This document shows positions 12,801 to 24,500 of a stretch of 64,000 bases of DNA, in pieces (within the stretch, counting starts at the first letter, position 1; the number at the start of each line of letters is the position of its first letter). The position numbers were made by a program, and so were the translations under genes. The notes beneath the pieces were generated by a model. It had not been told where the DNA came from and did no database searches. It was given only the letters and a program-made list of their open reading frames with translations. This stretch comes from Neodiprion pinetum (taxonomy: Eukaryota > Arthropoda > Insecta > Hymenoptera > Diprionidae): contig NC_060235.2 in the NCBI RefSeq assembly GCF_021155775.2, positions 2,097,501-2,161,500 on the forward strand. Reading direction: 5' to 3'.

Positions 12801-13620
12801 AAGATAATAACAAATCGAAATTCAACTACAAATTTTCAAGTCCCTTCTTATTCCCACATAGAATCATAATGACGAAGCAGTGAACTTATGAAATACAATC
12901 CAACTGTTTGTTTGACAAAAGTAAGATTTAATGCGATTCATTGAATATCCATTACGTGACTTATGAGAAATAACAGAGTTTTATCCGAATGGTGGCCATG
13001 GTAGCATGGAAGGACAGTTAAATTCTTGAACATGGAGTACATATTTACGTATTGTACAAACAGTGATAGTAATAAAATTTCGTAAATTAAGAGAAGCTTA
13101 ATGAACTGAGATACACGATCCCATTTCAACTTAGTTGAAGCCACACTAAGGTGTGTTTTTGGAAAGTATGAAATTTATGATAAATCATGTCAACATCACG
13201 AATGATAAGACTCCATGTTACAATCAGCAACTCGTAAGCACGAAACGCGTGATTCGTAGTTGATTATTGATCAGGCAGCAAAATCACATTTTCGAAAAGA
13301 AAATCTAATGTTATGACTTAACTACGTGCCTTGGGTAGGAAAGAAAAATCATGATATCGAGCGAAAGCAAAGAAACTTAGTATTACCGTCTACAATTAGG
13401 TATCATCAGGTTTAATGCGATAAAATTAGTGGCGTGGCAAAGTCAAGACGACGAAAAATAGCATGGACGACTGTTAGTAAAAACGCCCGACAAGACGCTG
13501 ATCCATTACCAACTCGTATGCACAATTATTACGACGATCCGGTAAGGGACGGTCTATAATATTATCTACAAACAAGCTCGGCTATACAACTAATATATAA
13601 TACTTACGATTATCGGTCAT
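6809..13620 (-). CDS. caz: RNA-binding protein cabeza (FUS/EWS/TAF15 family), 443 aa
   Basis: Eight exons on the minus strand: 13620-13608, 12794-12414, 12259-12145, 10402-10371, 8414-8281, 8157-7796, 7239-6985 and 6848-6809; 1332 nt in phase. The N-terminus is a Q/S/Y/G prion-like region (MTDNQYSAYQQQGYGQYTQP), followed by glycine-rich and RGG stretches. An RNA recognition motif at about residues 190-275 begins DTIFVSGMDPTVTEDEI and ends FKGFTIKVQIA. RGG repeats follow, then a RanBP2-type zinc finger (WRCPNPDCGNTNFAWR, CNLC), a second RGG block and the C-terminus RDRDRQRPY, which resembles a PY nuclear-localisation signal. This order is diagnostic of the FUS/EWS/TAF15 family, whose fly member is cabeza. 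Members act in the nucleus in transcription and pre-mRNA processing and enter RNA granules. Length is close to the fly protein. Two introns near 2 kb flank a 32-nt exon. Confidence 0.95.
8415..10370 (-). other. Long intron 4 of cabeza
   Basis: This 1956-nt intron lies between the 32-nt exon (10402-10371) and the exon that opens the RNA recognition motif (8414-8281). It is AT-rich, with no open frame or repeat that I can support. FUS-family genes are known to regulate themselves through retention of introns in this part of the gene; whether this intron does so cannot be seen. Confidence 0.7.
10403..12144 (-). other. Long intron 3 of cabeza
   Basis: This 1742-nt intron separates the glycine-rich exon 12259-12145 from the 32-nt exon. 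It is AT-rich with no supported gene. Short frames near 11766-12048 are shadows without homology. Confidence 0.7.
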
Positions 13621-14168
13621 CGTGCCCGGTGGCGTCCTTCACAAATGCGAATAGCGACGCTATAATTGCTCAAGGCACACCGCACACGCAAAAGTACACG
13701 CAACGTCTGGGTGTGAGAACACGTAATGGCGGGAACGGCTCGGCAACTTGGGGACTACCGGCGATATCGTGAAGTTATACCTACGAGTTACGCGAGTTAC
13801 ACCCACGGCGATGGCCGACGTCTACCACCACAGTCACTCGTAATTCTCACTTAGAGCTATGGAGCGTACTTATGGAAGAACCGCATTCTCTAATGGCGGT
13901 GCGTTCAAAACATGGTCAAACTCTGGATGCAAATGAGGGTACATAAAATAATCGACGTGGCGCTGATTCATACTGCGTTGATTGATGAAATTGAATGTGT
14001 TAGTCACACAGTTACACTTATTGTATCGTAAACGTACACGCTCCATACTTACTACTCTAGTCTCCATGCTCTACCCATCCATTGAACTGGCGAAAAATGG
14101 AGCCAAAGTGATGAAAGAGCAAGATTTATATATATTAGGGTTACTCCGTCTCTCTCACTCTGCATTTG

Positions 14169-14197
14169 ATTGGCTGAGTGGTAACGTATCGGCCAAT
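14169..14197. promoter_or_regulatory. Pair of opposed CCAAT boxes
   Basis: ATTGG at 14169-14173 (CCAAT on the minus strand) and CCAAT at 14193-14197 (plus strand) sit 24 bases apart in a near-palindrome (GATTGGCTGAG / GGCCAATCGAG). They lie about 550 bases upstream of the cabeza start codon. NF-Y binds such boxes in other animals; function here is inference. Confidence 0.35.
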
Positions 14198-15454
14198 CGA
14201 GTGTAGAGCGAGAAGGACACATATACCTTTCGCTCTCACTCTTCCGCTAACTCTCCAGTTCTAGACTATGTAGCCTCGCATCAGGCGGAGAGGGTTCTCG
14301 GGGTAAAACGCTTTTCGTACGAAAACTATCCTTACTTTATTTGAAAGATAATTAGGTATCAATACCAAATACGCGCGGAACGATAAAACACATATGATAA
14401 AATACAATTGTTGCAATAATGTGTTAAATAAATTAAAAATAGATCGAATGTACAAAAAATGAAATAATCAACGGCACGATAATCTTGCGCATTTGGTATT
14501 TCTCTTTCAAGTTTTCGGATTAAAACGGTGAGCTTTTAATGATTTTCATTGATTTTGCTCCAGTTTGATCACACACTTGGGATTCCGTTGGTTTTCCAAG
14601 CGTTGACTAACTGCAAGTGAGTGCAGACATATTTTGATATACTTGCCTGCGATATTGATAAAATAAATTTGAAAAGTCTCATTTTCAGTAGGCTTCTTTA
14701 AATTTTTTGGTATTGCTTCTTATTGTTAGATGTTAAATTATTCAAATATTCGGTTTAAATGTTACAGGATTTGTTATATTGTAGGTAATATGTACAAATA
14801 TCATAGGATAATTCATGTTTCGATCAATCTACAAATTAGTTATACCATACATTAAATGAAATATTGGTTTCCGTTTGAAATTTGGTGAATAATAAATTTT
14901 GCGTTTATTTTACTACTTGGCATAAATATTCTTAATCAATTCATTCTTTTATAATTAGCTAGTTGTTTTGTGAACACATCATTCATCTGATTGACTTTTC
15001 TCTTGTTTAATATCAAATTATAAGAGTAGTAAGTAACAATTGTTTGCACAAGAAACTTCGCTCAAATATCGATGATTAGCAAAGTACCTCTTGTGGCCAA
15101 TCAACATATTCGAAACGGTTCTACATAGATTTTCAATTCCTAGTATCGGTATTCCAACAACTGGTGGCATTGACAAATTGTCATGAATACAAACAATCTT
15201 TTTTCATAACCGAGTTTTTCTTTTGTTTAGTATTCAATAGTCAAAACAATCTATATAGACATTAGACTATACTACTGGACACACAGCCTTTTATCGAAAC
15301 TGAGACGATGAAATTAGGTTTCACAGAACTGCGTGAATTCCTGGATACACTTTGGCCGATTACAGGACTAAAATGGTGTGAGTAAACAGAGTGATAGACA
15401 GGCCGAGTTCACCAATAAACATCCTATCTAAAATTACTGTAATTGCAATGAGGT

Positions 15455-15460
15455 TTTATT
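15455..15460 (-). terminator. Candidate poly(A) signal of MED19
   Basis: TTTATT on the plus strand reads AATAAA on the minus strand, about 255 bases beyond the MED19 stop codon (15716-15714). Confidence 0.35.
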
Positions 15461-15713
15461 TCGCCTATACAGTAACTGATGCATGCACGACAATACATTA
15501 ACATGTATTGGCTGCAGTTTAAAAATAACATGGGATATTCTTTAGTTAAGAAAAAGCTTAAATTTCTTACGTTGCGTTGAATTGAGCAAGGCACATGGGC
15601 AGTTCTATGATTTCTGAATAAATGAATTAAACTCGTCGTCTCGTTTCACTTTGTGTACGAACCACACGGGTATGTATAATCGATTAGATGAATAAAAATG
15701 GAAAGAATGGAGA

Positions 15714-16731
15714 TCACGTATTGGAATGCTGCGAGGGTGTGAGACCTCCGGGATGTTCAGGGCTGTGTTTTTGTTTTTTTCGTTTTTTCTCTTTCTTCCG
15801 TTTCTTTCTCTCTTTCTCCTCGTCATGCTTCCTTTGTTTCTTATGCTTTTTTTCATGGGGATCAGGTCCCCCTATATCAGTGGTAGTAGCCTCTTGACCG
15901 CTCAGAGTTTCGCCAGGCTTATGTTTATGCTTTTTGTGCTTATTCTTGTGCTTTCGCTGCGGTGCCTGATTTACGTAACGATACTGCTCTGGGAGCTGTA
16001 ACATTAGGAAACGGATATCAGACAGTTTTGGGCGAACAATAAAATGAGTGTCTTTAACGGAAACATGTAAATATAACGAAATGAAATAACTCACAGGTCC
16101 GGGATGTAGTCTAAATCCAGCGAGTTGCACGCTGGTGAGTGGAAGAAGGTCTTTTCCACAGATTGGAGGCTTGTCTATCACAGACCTTAGAGAACTGAAA
16201 GAGAAAAGAAATATGTTAATGAGAATAATAGTTTAAACGCGTTACAATACAAAATAATAATGTTTCAAGTTCGTACCTATTGTCTTGGTGACCAGGCGCG
16301 TCGATGATACCAGGTAAATTTGGCAAAAATGATGAGAGTTGTTCCTTGAGCTTTTTACCACTGAATTTACTATAGGAATGCTCGAGGCCATAATAGGCCA
16401 TCAAATTTGTAGCCCCCGTGAGTTCACTTTGCCCTAGAAAATATTTATAGGACATTTGAATTAAGCTTGAAAGAACTAAGAACTGGCAACGTGTATTTCG
16501 TTAAGCATTATTCGAGGTTTTAAATTGACAAGTGATAATCTCACCAGGGGGCTCCTTCATTAAGTAGAAAGGCCCGCTGTGGACGATTGAGGGGTTCTTG
16601 CCGAGGGAAATCGTCGTTTTGAGAGTTCCAGTCGAGTCCTGACGTGAAACTACAGGGGAACGGGCTCCCCTCGGTGATGATTTTGGTGAGTATTGTTCCA
16701 CTTTACTACGAAACTGATCACCCATCATCAT
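15714..16731 (-). CDS. MED19: Mediator complex subunit 19, 241 aa
   Basis: Four exons on the minus strand: 16731-16545, 16433-16277, 16194-16095 and 15995-15714; 726 nt in phase. The conserved core reads STGTLKTTISLGKNPSIVHS, FYLMKEPPG, then SELTGATNLMAYYGLEHSYS, LSSFLPNLPGIID, PLTSVQLAGFRLHPGP and LPEQYRYVNQAP, all hallmarks of MED19. The C-terminus is a lysine/histidine-rich tail (KHKNKHKKHKHK, then an EKERKKRKKEKKRKKQKH stretch) typical of metazoan MED19. The protein links the Mediator middle module to activators and RNA polymerase II in the nucleus. Translation can begin at any of three consecutive ATG codons (16731-16723); the first was taken. The gene lies head to head with RNPS1 across about 1.3 kb. 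Confidence 0.97.
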
Positions 16732-18014
16732 CCTCCTGGCTTTACTTCATCGCCCTTTCGCTACAGTAACAATGTTTTATCTTCCTATTTTGGCACAAGC
16801 ACTGCAGCGAAATAAACAGTAGGGTAAAGACCGATGGGAACTGTGCGCTCCGCCGATGCTCCACCCGGACGTTATTTCACTGCAGCGATGATCCTCGTGT
16901 GATGCAACTGTACACAGAGAATCAACGACACTTTACACAGTCTAGTGCATATGTCGGCTATTTTAATAATCTCGCTAGACAAAACGCGAGGATCGGAGCC
17001 TCGCTGAAGAACTTGGACGCCCGCTGAGTCTCGGCGACCTTATCACATTGTTTAAAAACAATAAATAACGCGATGAAAACTGACATACATAACACCCATA
17101 ATCGCGACAAACTCACTCAACGAGCTCAACCACACTCGACGCAGACAAGAAACTGCGATTTGGAAACATTAACGATTCCTGGCCTTCGAATATTTAGGTA
17201 ACCTAGAAGTGCACACCTGCATGAAACTAGCGGGAGTCGTACACGCTCACTTTTGGAACACAGAATGGACCTGCACACCGTGTTTCACTCTCTATACACT
17301 CTACATCACTGTGACCGCATATAGCTTAGCTGTGTGTTCGTTCTTCTGCCGGCAAATGACGCTTTTTACATAGTGAAATAAATACGAGTACTCTTGCGCA
17401 TGAAAAAAACTGAAGGGTTAAATAATAAATAAAGTGGTTATCCTTTTTGGTGTTAATGTTATCTGGACCATAAATTTACGATATCTACACGATATCGCGT
17501 TCGCGATACCTTAACCACGAGTTTTTCGCTCACAACTGGAAAGTGGACAGCATATCGTCACGTCCATTTTATGATAGGAAATATAGATAGTAAAACATAT
17601 CGCCTGTTCAACTACCGGTAACCATGTACGTAATAATTTTGCAAATTTAAAACTACTTTTATGACTCAAAATTTACCGTAATTGTTTTTGTGCTCATGGT
17701 CAGCAAACTGTGCCGTGCTTTTTTTTTTTTTTTAAACGCTGTTGCTATTCGTACGGTAAGGGTGACTAAGAGTGTCGCTTTCGGAACGTATTTCAACCTT
17801 TTGTGGGCAACAAACACCGGCAGGGTGGTTTTTATCTTGGATTCCCATGTAAATTCGGATACCAACAAAATATGATAATTCATGAAACCTTCAGTGACGG
17901 CATGATGAAGTCCGAATTTATTCTAACCCCTATTGTGTGACTCGCGAACAGTCTACCATACAAATTACATTCTATTGAAATATTTGATTTTTTATTATGT
18001 AAATATTTCCCCAG
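16732..18014. other. Shared upstream region of MED19 and RNPS1
   Basis: This holds the divergent promoter region. GC-richer sequence sits at 16800-17050, next to the MED19 start. The first coding exon of RNPS1 must lie in or left of this stretch, because its first recognisable exon (18015) has no in-frame ATG and enters with one base of a split codon. One phase-compatible candidate is 17573-17619, an ATG-led 16-codon piece before the donor GTAACC. It has no recognisable similarity, so it is not called. Confidence 0.5.
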
Positions 18015-19197
18015 GGCACGCAGCCGCAAGGATAGCGCTGGTAAGAGCGATTCAGAAGCCACCGACAAGGAAAACAAGAAAGAAAAAGGGCGAGAAAAGA
18101 AGAAGCGTGCTGCTTCCTCGTCAAGTAGTGGTTCGAGGTATGTTCCAAACAACTACAGACGTAATTTCATTATACGGACATTGAACCGATCTACACTTAA
18201 TTGATTTTGCAGTTCATCAGATAGCAGCTCGGCATCTTCAAGTTCATCTAGTGGCAGCAGTTCTAGATCGAGCTCTTCGTCTAGTTCGTCATCTAGTAGC
18301 TCTGGGAGTTCATCAGCAAGCTCCCGAGACAGGGGTCGCAAAAGAAGCCGGAGTAAGAGCGCAGATGTCTCAAGAAAGCATGACAATAAAGAGAAAGAAC
18401 GAGAAAAGGAAAGAGACAAAGATAAGAAGAAATCTGGTAATGCAGTGGCCGAAAAGCCAAAGCCCAAAGCCCGTTCTAGGTAAAACTATCGATTTTACAA
18501 TTTGTCTGTTAGAATATATTGTTTGCTTCGTAGGCAAAGTAAAAAACTTATAACACCTGTTTCAGGTCGCATTCACCACGGCGAAAACGTAGAGAACGTT
18601 CTCCAACACCAAGGCCGACAAAAATTCATATTGGAAGGCTGACACGCAATGTTACCAAGGAGCACATTGTTGAAATATTCTCTACTTATGGAATCATAAA
18701 AATGGTAGATTTTCCCCTAGACAGATTACATCCTCCAAGTGGCAAGGGTTTTGCGTATGTCGAATTCGAAACTGCAGACGAAGCGGAAAACGCTATGAAA
18801 CACATGGATGGAGGTAAACATGTTTGGGCATAAGTTGTATTAATAATAATCTATTAACTTGATCATTAGTTGAAATATTTTTCAAACACACCACTTCTCA
18901 ATTCCAGGCCAAATAGATGGACAGGAAATTACTGCTGCACCAGTATTGCTGCCAAAGCCAAGGCCACTTCCCATGCGCAGGATGTCTCCTCCCATGGGCC
19001 GGCGACCCCCTATAAGATGGGGTGGTGGAGGTCGTAACTCGCCACCACGTTACCGAAGACGTTCTCCACCATTGAATCGTCGCAGAAGCCCCCCGCCTCC
19101 TCGCCGAAGACCGAGAACACGCTCCCGAAGTCCTCCATCAAATCCCCGTCATCGTCATCGTCGTTATACAAGATCCAGTTCAAGTAGCTCTCGATAA
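18015..19197 (+). CDS. RNPS1: RNA-binding protein with serine-rich domain 1 (RNPS1), first exon not located
   Basis: Exons 18015-18137, 18213-18479, 18566-18813 and 18908-19197 give 308 residues in phase to TAA. The N-terminal half is a long serine tract rich in S/R/K/E (SSSSRSSS, RDRGRKRSRSKS, EKEREKERDKDKKK). The RNA recognition motif spans 18608-18813 and the next exon, starting PTKIHIGRLTRNVTKEHI, with KGFAYVEFETADEAENAM and QIDGQEITAAPVL. The C-terminus is proline/arginine/serine-rich (RRRSPPPPRRRPRTRSRS). This order and the HIGRLTRNV signature are diagnostic of RNPS1, a peripheral factor of the exon junction complex (ASAP/PSAP) that influences splicing and nonsense-mediated decay. The start codon lies upstream of 18015 and could not be fixed. 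An AATAAA at 19381 marks a short 3' UTR. Confidence 0.93.
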
Positions 19198-21574
19198 AGT
19201 CAAATGACCATGTAACTTGATCTTGCATAATTTTTTTTACATTGGAATTATTATAAAATCTGGTGTAATCAAATAACTATGGATAAGTAATGAAATTGAA
19301 AATTGTAATTTCTCCGACGGACCTCAGTCACCAGTTTCATTGGTCGGCACCTGATCACTGTTGACTGGTGACATATTTCAAATAAAGGTCGAATATTAAT
19401 TGAAAAAACTGTAAATTCCTCCCTTATATACCGAATATAATGAATAACAAAACTTTCATCGAAATCAGCTTTACATAGTTTATGTAAACGAAGGTTAAGA
19501 ACATGTGATAAAACATAATTTGCAGGAATCTATGCGATAACGCAACATCCACAAAAGTGAAGTATCACAAAGTGGTAATGAACACAGCAATAGAATTTAA
19601 TTTTGATAAAGTTTAGTTCTGCTCCAATTCAAAGTATCTGGAACGTATTTGGGAATAGCAGAAAATTTTAAGGCACAACATTGATTGATGCTACCATCTA
19701 AAGATTACAGTCATTGTTACACACGATGCAGGATAAAATGTAGGACTGGGAAATATTGAAGTCATGGTTACTTTGATAGAAACTATGATTATTAGACCCT
19801 TTTACAAAGAATCAATTTTAGAAAAAATCTATTCACACAAAATGTTCTATGCTCGCGATATCTACAAAACAGAATCATTGCATCGCCTTGCAATTTGCAC
19901 TGATGAAAAATATCTACAATCTTTAAATAGTATGTAATTATCAATTATATAATATACAATTTTATAATGGCTTTACAATGTCAATAAATCGTGGGAGCCT
20001 TACAATTCATTTGAAAACAAAAACCATAATGGAAAGGGTCCCGAACAGAATTAACGAAGCCCATGGCACGGAGAATCGTTTTAACGGATTTCCTATTGAA
20101 TCTCTGGTACTGCAACATAACAATAATGTTCTATCGCAGTAGTTTTAATGTATTATAACGGTGACTGGAACGAATTTTTACGTTTTATATAGTACATACA
20201 TATGGATTATCAACATTTTGTAATGTACCCCCCCTATTATCCTGAATCTGCTCCTTCACATACGTGCTTTGATTTGAGAAATACATTTTTGCTAAGTTAT
20301 CGTCAAATTTATACAGTTTTCACAAAGCTTCAAAAAGAAGAGTCCATAAAAATTATTACATGCATATATAATATATTGTGATAGACAGACTACAATGTGA
20401 AACAAAAAGATAAAACTAGTGAGGTGTACATTACCATGTCCATTGCCAAGTCCAAAATTAATTAGAATCTACCCTACACAGTTTCATTGAATTGTACATT
20501 TGATGTAAAATAATGCAAATGAAACAGCTAAACCGTGGTTCTGTATAATTTATAGAATAAAGTGTCTCAATTCCGTTGTTACTTCCTATTTATAAGACAT
20601 GAGGATTTCACTCCATTTTTTGTTCCCCCCTCCCCCCCTCCCCTTTTTGCCTTCTTTGGAGGTCTTTTATTTCAAATATGAATAACCTAATTTTGAAGAC
20701 ATAGTATTTACTATTTTGTTATTGCAGCCATGGATTATGTCCGAAATATGTCCATGCGCAACTCACATTTGCAACACCAGCGGTGATCCATATACCATTA
20801 TTATATCACAGGAAAGTACTGACAATGCTTATCAAACCATCAAGACTTCATTTATCATCTCTATTGTTAAAACAAAAACTCAGAGCCGATATTATCGTTA
20901 CAGAAGGTATGAATGATACTACTTATTATTTATATCATTTAGAAATTAAAATCTATTGGTTAAAAGTTGAAGTTATATTGAAAGGAAAAAATAAAAAATA
21001 AAGATAGATTTAAATTTATACACGTAGCGTCATAATACACCTATTAAATGAAGAGACGAATTTTCGACATTATATCCATGGAGTAACAGAGATTCAAATT
21101 CGTTTTACGTCGCAATAATAAATAAATAATTAAATAATTTTTGAGTAATGCTATATCTGTTTAAATTCCTAGCTTCGATTTACGTAGCATCATCTCGCAT
21201 CCTACTATATAATATTACACATTGTATTTAACTGTACGCATAATGTTGTAATAATAAAGTTATCAGTTATCACTATAGACAGTCAGATCCCCGAAACTGC
21301 GGACACCATAGTTAGGTGTGTATGACACAATTTCACGAATACCTTGCCTTCACGCCTCCGATTTTTTAGACAAGGTTTCATCAATTAATCGTTCTATTTA
21401 TATCTATAAATATCATATAATAATTTATGTACAATTTTAAATAACGCTTTTTTTAATATATAAAATATCAATAATGCTCTGACATCAATGCAGTTCACGT
21501 TCCTCTAGTTTGCACTGTTCTTTTTTTCTCCTTCCTTTCTCTCCCTTCTTACTCAAAGCTGTAAATGTATGATA
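19198..21574. other. Convergent 3' UTRs of RNPS1 and tay; no gene seen
   Basis: The RNPS1 3' UTR ends soon after an AATAAA at 19381-19386. The right part is the 3' UTR of the tay/AUTS2 homologue read leftward from 21575. In between are AT-rich sequence, a C-rich run near 20630-20645 and open frames at 20716-21001 that have no protein-like composition. Confidence 0.5.
19381..19386 (+). terminator. Poly(A) signal of RNPS1
   Basis: AATAAA about 185 bases after the RNPS1 stop codon, on the sense strand. Confidence 0.5.
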
Positions 21575-24500
21575 TCATCGAGACTGTGAAGCATCTTCTT
21601 TTTTATGAATATCATTATGCATAAGTGACGGCTCTAAAGGTCGGACAGATACTCCTGGTCCAGGGCCAGCTCTGTGATGCATGTGAAGATTACTCAGTGG
21701 ACCTGGACTCGGACCTTTGCTTCGCATAGGATTCACTGGGGGAGCGTAACCTGCATAAAGTTTCGCCCTCTCTTCTTCTTCAGCTCTAAGCGCAGCAGCG
21801 GCCATCAGTGGATTGTAACGAAGCTGCTGCAAAGGATCATACCGGTACGGATCTCTAAACGGATCACCGGGCCACGGTGCACCCTGCGTTGCACTCGGAG
21901 GTGGTGGAAAATGTTGCATCGGATGAGAAGTTAGCGTCGGCATCATAGTTCGGGACAAAGAATGAGGCATGCTGTGAGAATGCCTGGCAAGGTACGAGTG
22001 CGGATGCGAATGTGAATGAGGATGCGGATGATACCTCGCGTCGGAAAGATGGCCGGGTCCTTGGGGAGGTGGCCTGGAAAGCATAACGACGTCGTCGTCT
22101 TTGCTGCGTGGTTCTTCCTTCACCCTCACTTCGCTCGCGTCGATCGGAGTCGAGCCATTTCGCAGAGGTGAACGATCTCTGCCGCTGTTTACCGGCATGC
22201 GACTGTGATGAAGCAATCGTTCTCGCTCCATTTCTCTTCTTTCCATTTCTCTCCGCTCTTTGTCTCTCCTTTCACGCTCCCTCTCACGCTCAGCCGCTTC
22301 CTGTTTTCGCTTTTCCTCCTTCTCACGCTCTCGCCTCTCCCGCTCGCGTTGCTCCTCCCTCTCCCGCTCTCGTCGTACTCTTTCACGTTCGCGTTCCCGC
22401 TCCCGTTCACGTTCCCTTTCACGTTCTCTTTCTTCTATCTCAGCTCGTCTGTCTATCACAGGAGGTTCTGGCTTCAAATTCCACGACACTGTCGTTGGAG
22501 GATATCCAGGATTCGTGCGTTGTAACCTGTTAAAGGTTTACGTGCACAATATTCATCAGTTATCGAATGAATTGTTGCTCGTATAGTTAAGGCTGAGAAA
22601 TCGTAATATTCAATGCTTACCCTCGCCACGGGTCGTGAACGGATCCCAAACCTCCCAGCGACGACATCTCTCGCGGGGGAGGTGGAAATCCTGACAGTCC
22701 AGGGAAGTTTGGATTAGGTGCACCGAACGTTGTCGGATACCTTCCGAAAGGCGACATCCCCGCTCCTACGATGAATGTGGGTATTACTTCTATTAGAACC
22801 ATATCACGTCGACGTGGATGACAGCGATAAAGTTGAAATGGTTTAGTATATTTTTCTGAATAAATTTACCCATGTGAGAGCCAGGATTTGAAAGAAATGT
22901 AACTGGATGGGGCGGTGGATGTGGTGCATGTGTCGGTGGTAGATTTGCTGAGAACGGGGGTGCCATTGGACTACCCATTCCTAGACCAGTTCCTGGTCCA
23001 CCTGGATATAAATGCCCGGGTGGCCTCAGGAGCTCCGTCTTCCCGCTGACGACACCACCAGCCTTTGCATCAGCTTGCTGCTTCTGCTGATGGTGGTAAA
23101 TTTCCCAAGCAATGCGTACGTGCATTGCATTCCATTTTCCCGTCTTCTGAAATTTTAAATTCTTAAATTAATGTAAATATATTGAACTTCGACAAATTTT
23201 TGCGTGGCGAAATTTTATAAGTAAGTTCAAATCAATGATCTGTAAACCTAATTTTTGTTTACTGATCATTTTGGCTGACGAAAAACTTATGTTGGATGAT
23301 GCATACGAATAACCGACGAATTGTCTTACCTTTGGTGCGAACGAAGTCATATGATTCGGAGGAACAAACGGCGTTGAAGGTGGACCCATTCCAGGATGCA
23401 TGAGTCCAGCATTAAAACCAGAGTAACTGGACATGTTGAGGTTGCCACGAAAAAAGGGAGAGTCAACACCTCCGATTTTTGGAATGTCCTTAAACTGTAA
23501 TTTGAAAATAAATTTACGAGATCATGATGTCATTCAACCAGAGTTTGAAGTCAAATTAATATATAAATCTACATTTAAAAAGTCACACTAACAATTGGGG
23601 GAGGAAAAAGTGACGTCGCTGTTGGAGGTGGAAGCATCGGTGTGGTATGTTGGTGTACATGAGTGTGCTGGTGTTGATGATGATGCATTTCAGTACGAAG
23701 GTACGGCGGAGGACCAAGATTTCCAACACCTACGCCGCGTTCTTGAGAGGCAAGAAACCTGCTGTCCAATTCTCTCCGTAACATGTCCGTCTGACCTGCA
23801 ACATGACTCACCCCTTTTTCTCAATTAGTGGCTGATACAATTTCGCGAATACTAATACTTTTCAACATTGTCAAGTACTGTAAGATATTGATGCGGAACT
23901 TACTAGATTGAAAAAGCGATTCTGCAGAAAATGGATTTGGATTTGACGTGGATGGTGGAAGCGATGGCATCGATGTATGTGGACTCGAGGTAGAAACTGG
24001 CGGCGGTAGCGGAGCAGCGAACATAGGTGGTGGAAAAGAATGCATTCCTAACGATACAGGAGGAGGTGTAGGTCTGGGCACCGAAGTTGCCGTGGCTGGC
24101 GATAACTGGGATGTTGTACCGCTGCTGTAATTTATAAATATGCATGTAGTTGCGTGTTTCCAAGAAAAGAAATAATGTCAATTGAAATTCATTCGGAAAT
24201 ATTTGTGAATTATTCGTTAGTAGGTCTATACCTGATCCATCCTTGAGCCTTGGAATAAGCAGGTAGACTAGAACTGGCTGGGGAGGATGTGTTTGGCACA
24301 CTGACAGGTGTTATACTGCCTCGACTTAGGCTACTCACGTTGCTGCTGTAACGAGTAGTAATCTATATTATCACAATCTTTTCAATAATTCTACAACACT
24401 GAAAAATAATATGAACAGTCGACAATCGGCCTCGAGTGAATGTTACAATTATTATACACATCGAGTAAATCACTTTGACACGTATTCATTACAACAAAGA

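Larger units (their letters stand above)
13621..15713. other. Cabeza promoter side and MED19 3' UTR; no other gene seen
   Basis: Just above the cabeza start is a GC-rich stretch of about 250 bases (13620-13870), expected for a 5' UTR and promoter. Two opposed CCAAT motifs lie at 14169-14197. From about 14300 to 15713 the sequence is AT-rich. The part next to MED19 is its 3' UTR, with AATAAA on the minus strand at 15460-15455. Confidence 0.5.

Noticed and set aside
22108..22586. Ser/Arg- and Phe/Leu-rich plus-strand frames
   Set aside because: Antisense readings of the ER-repeat exon of tay.
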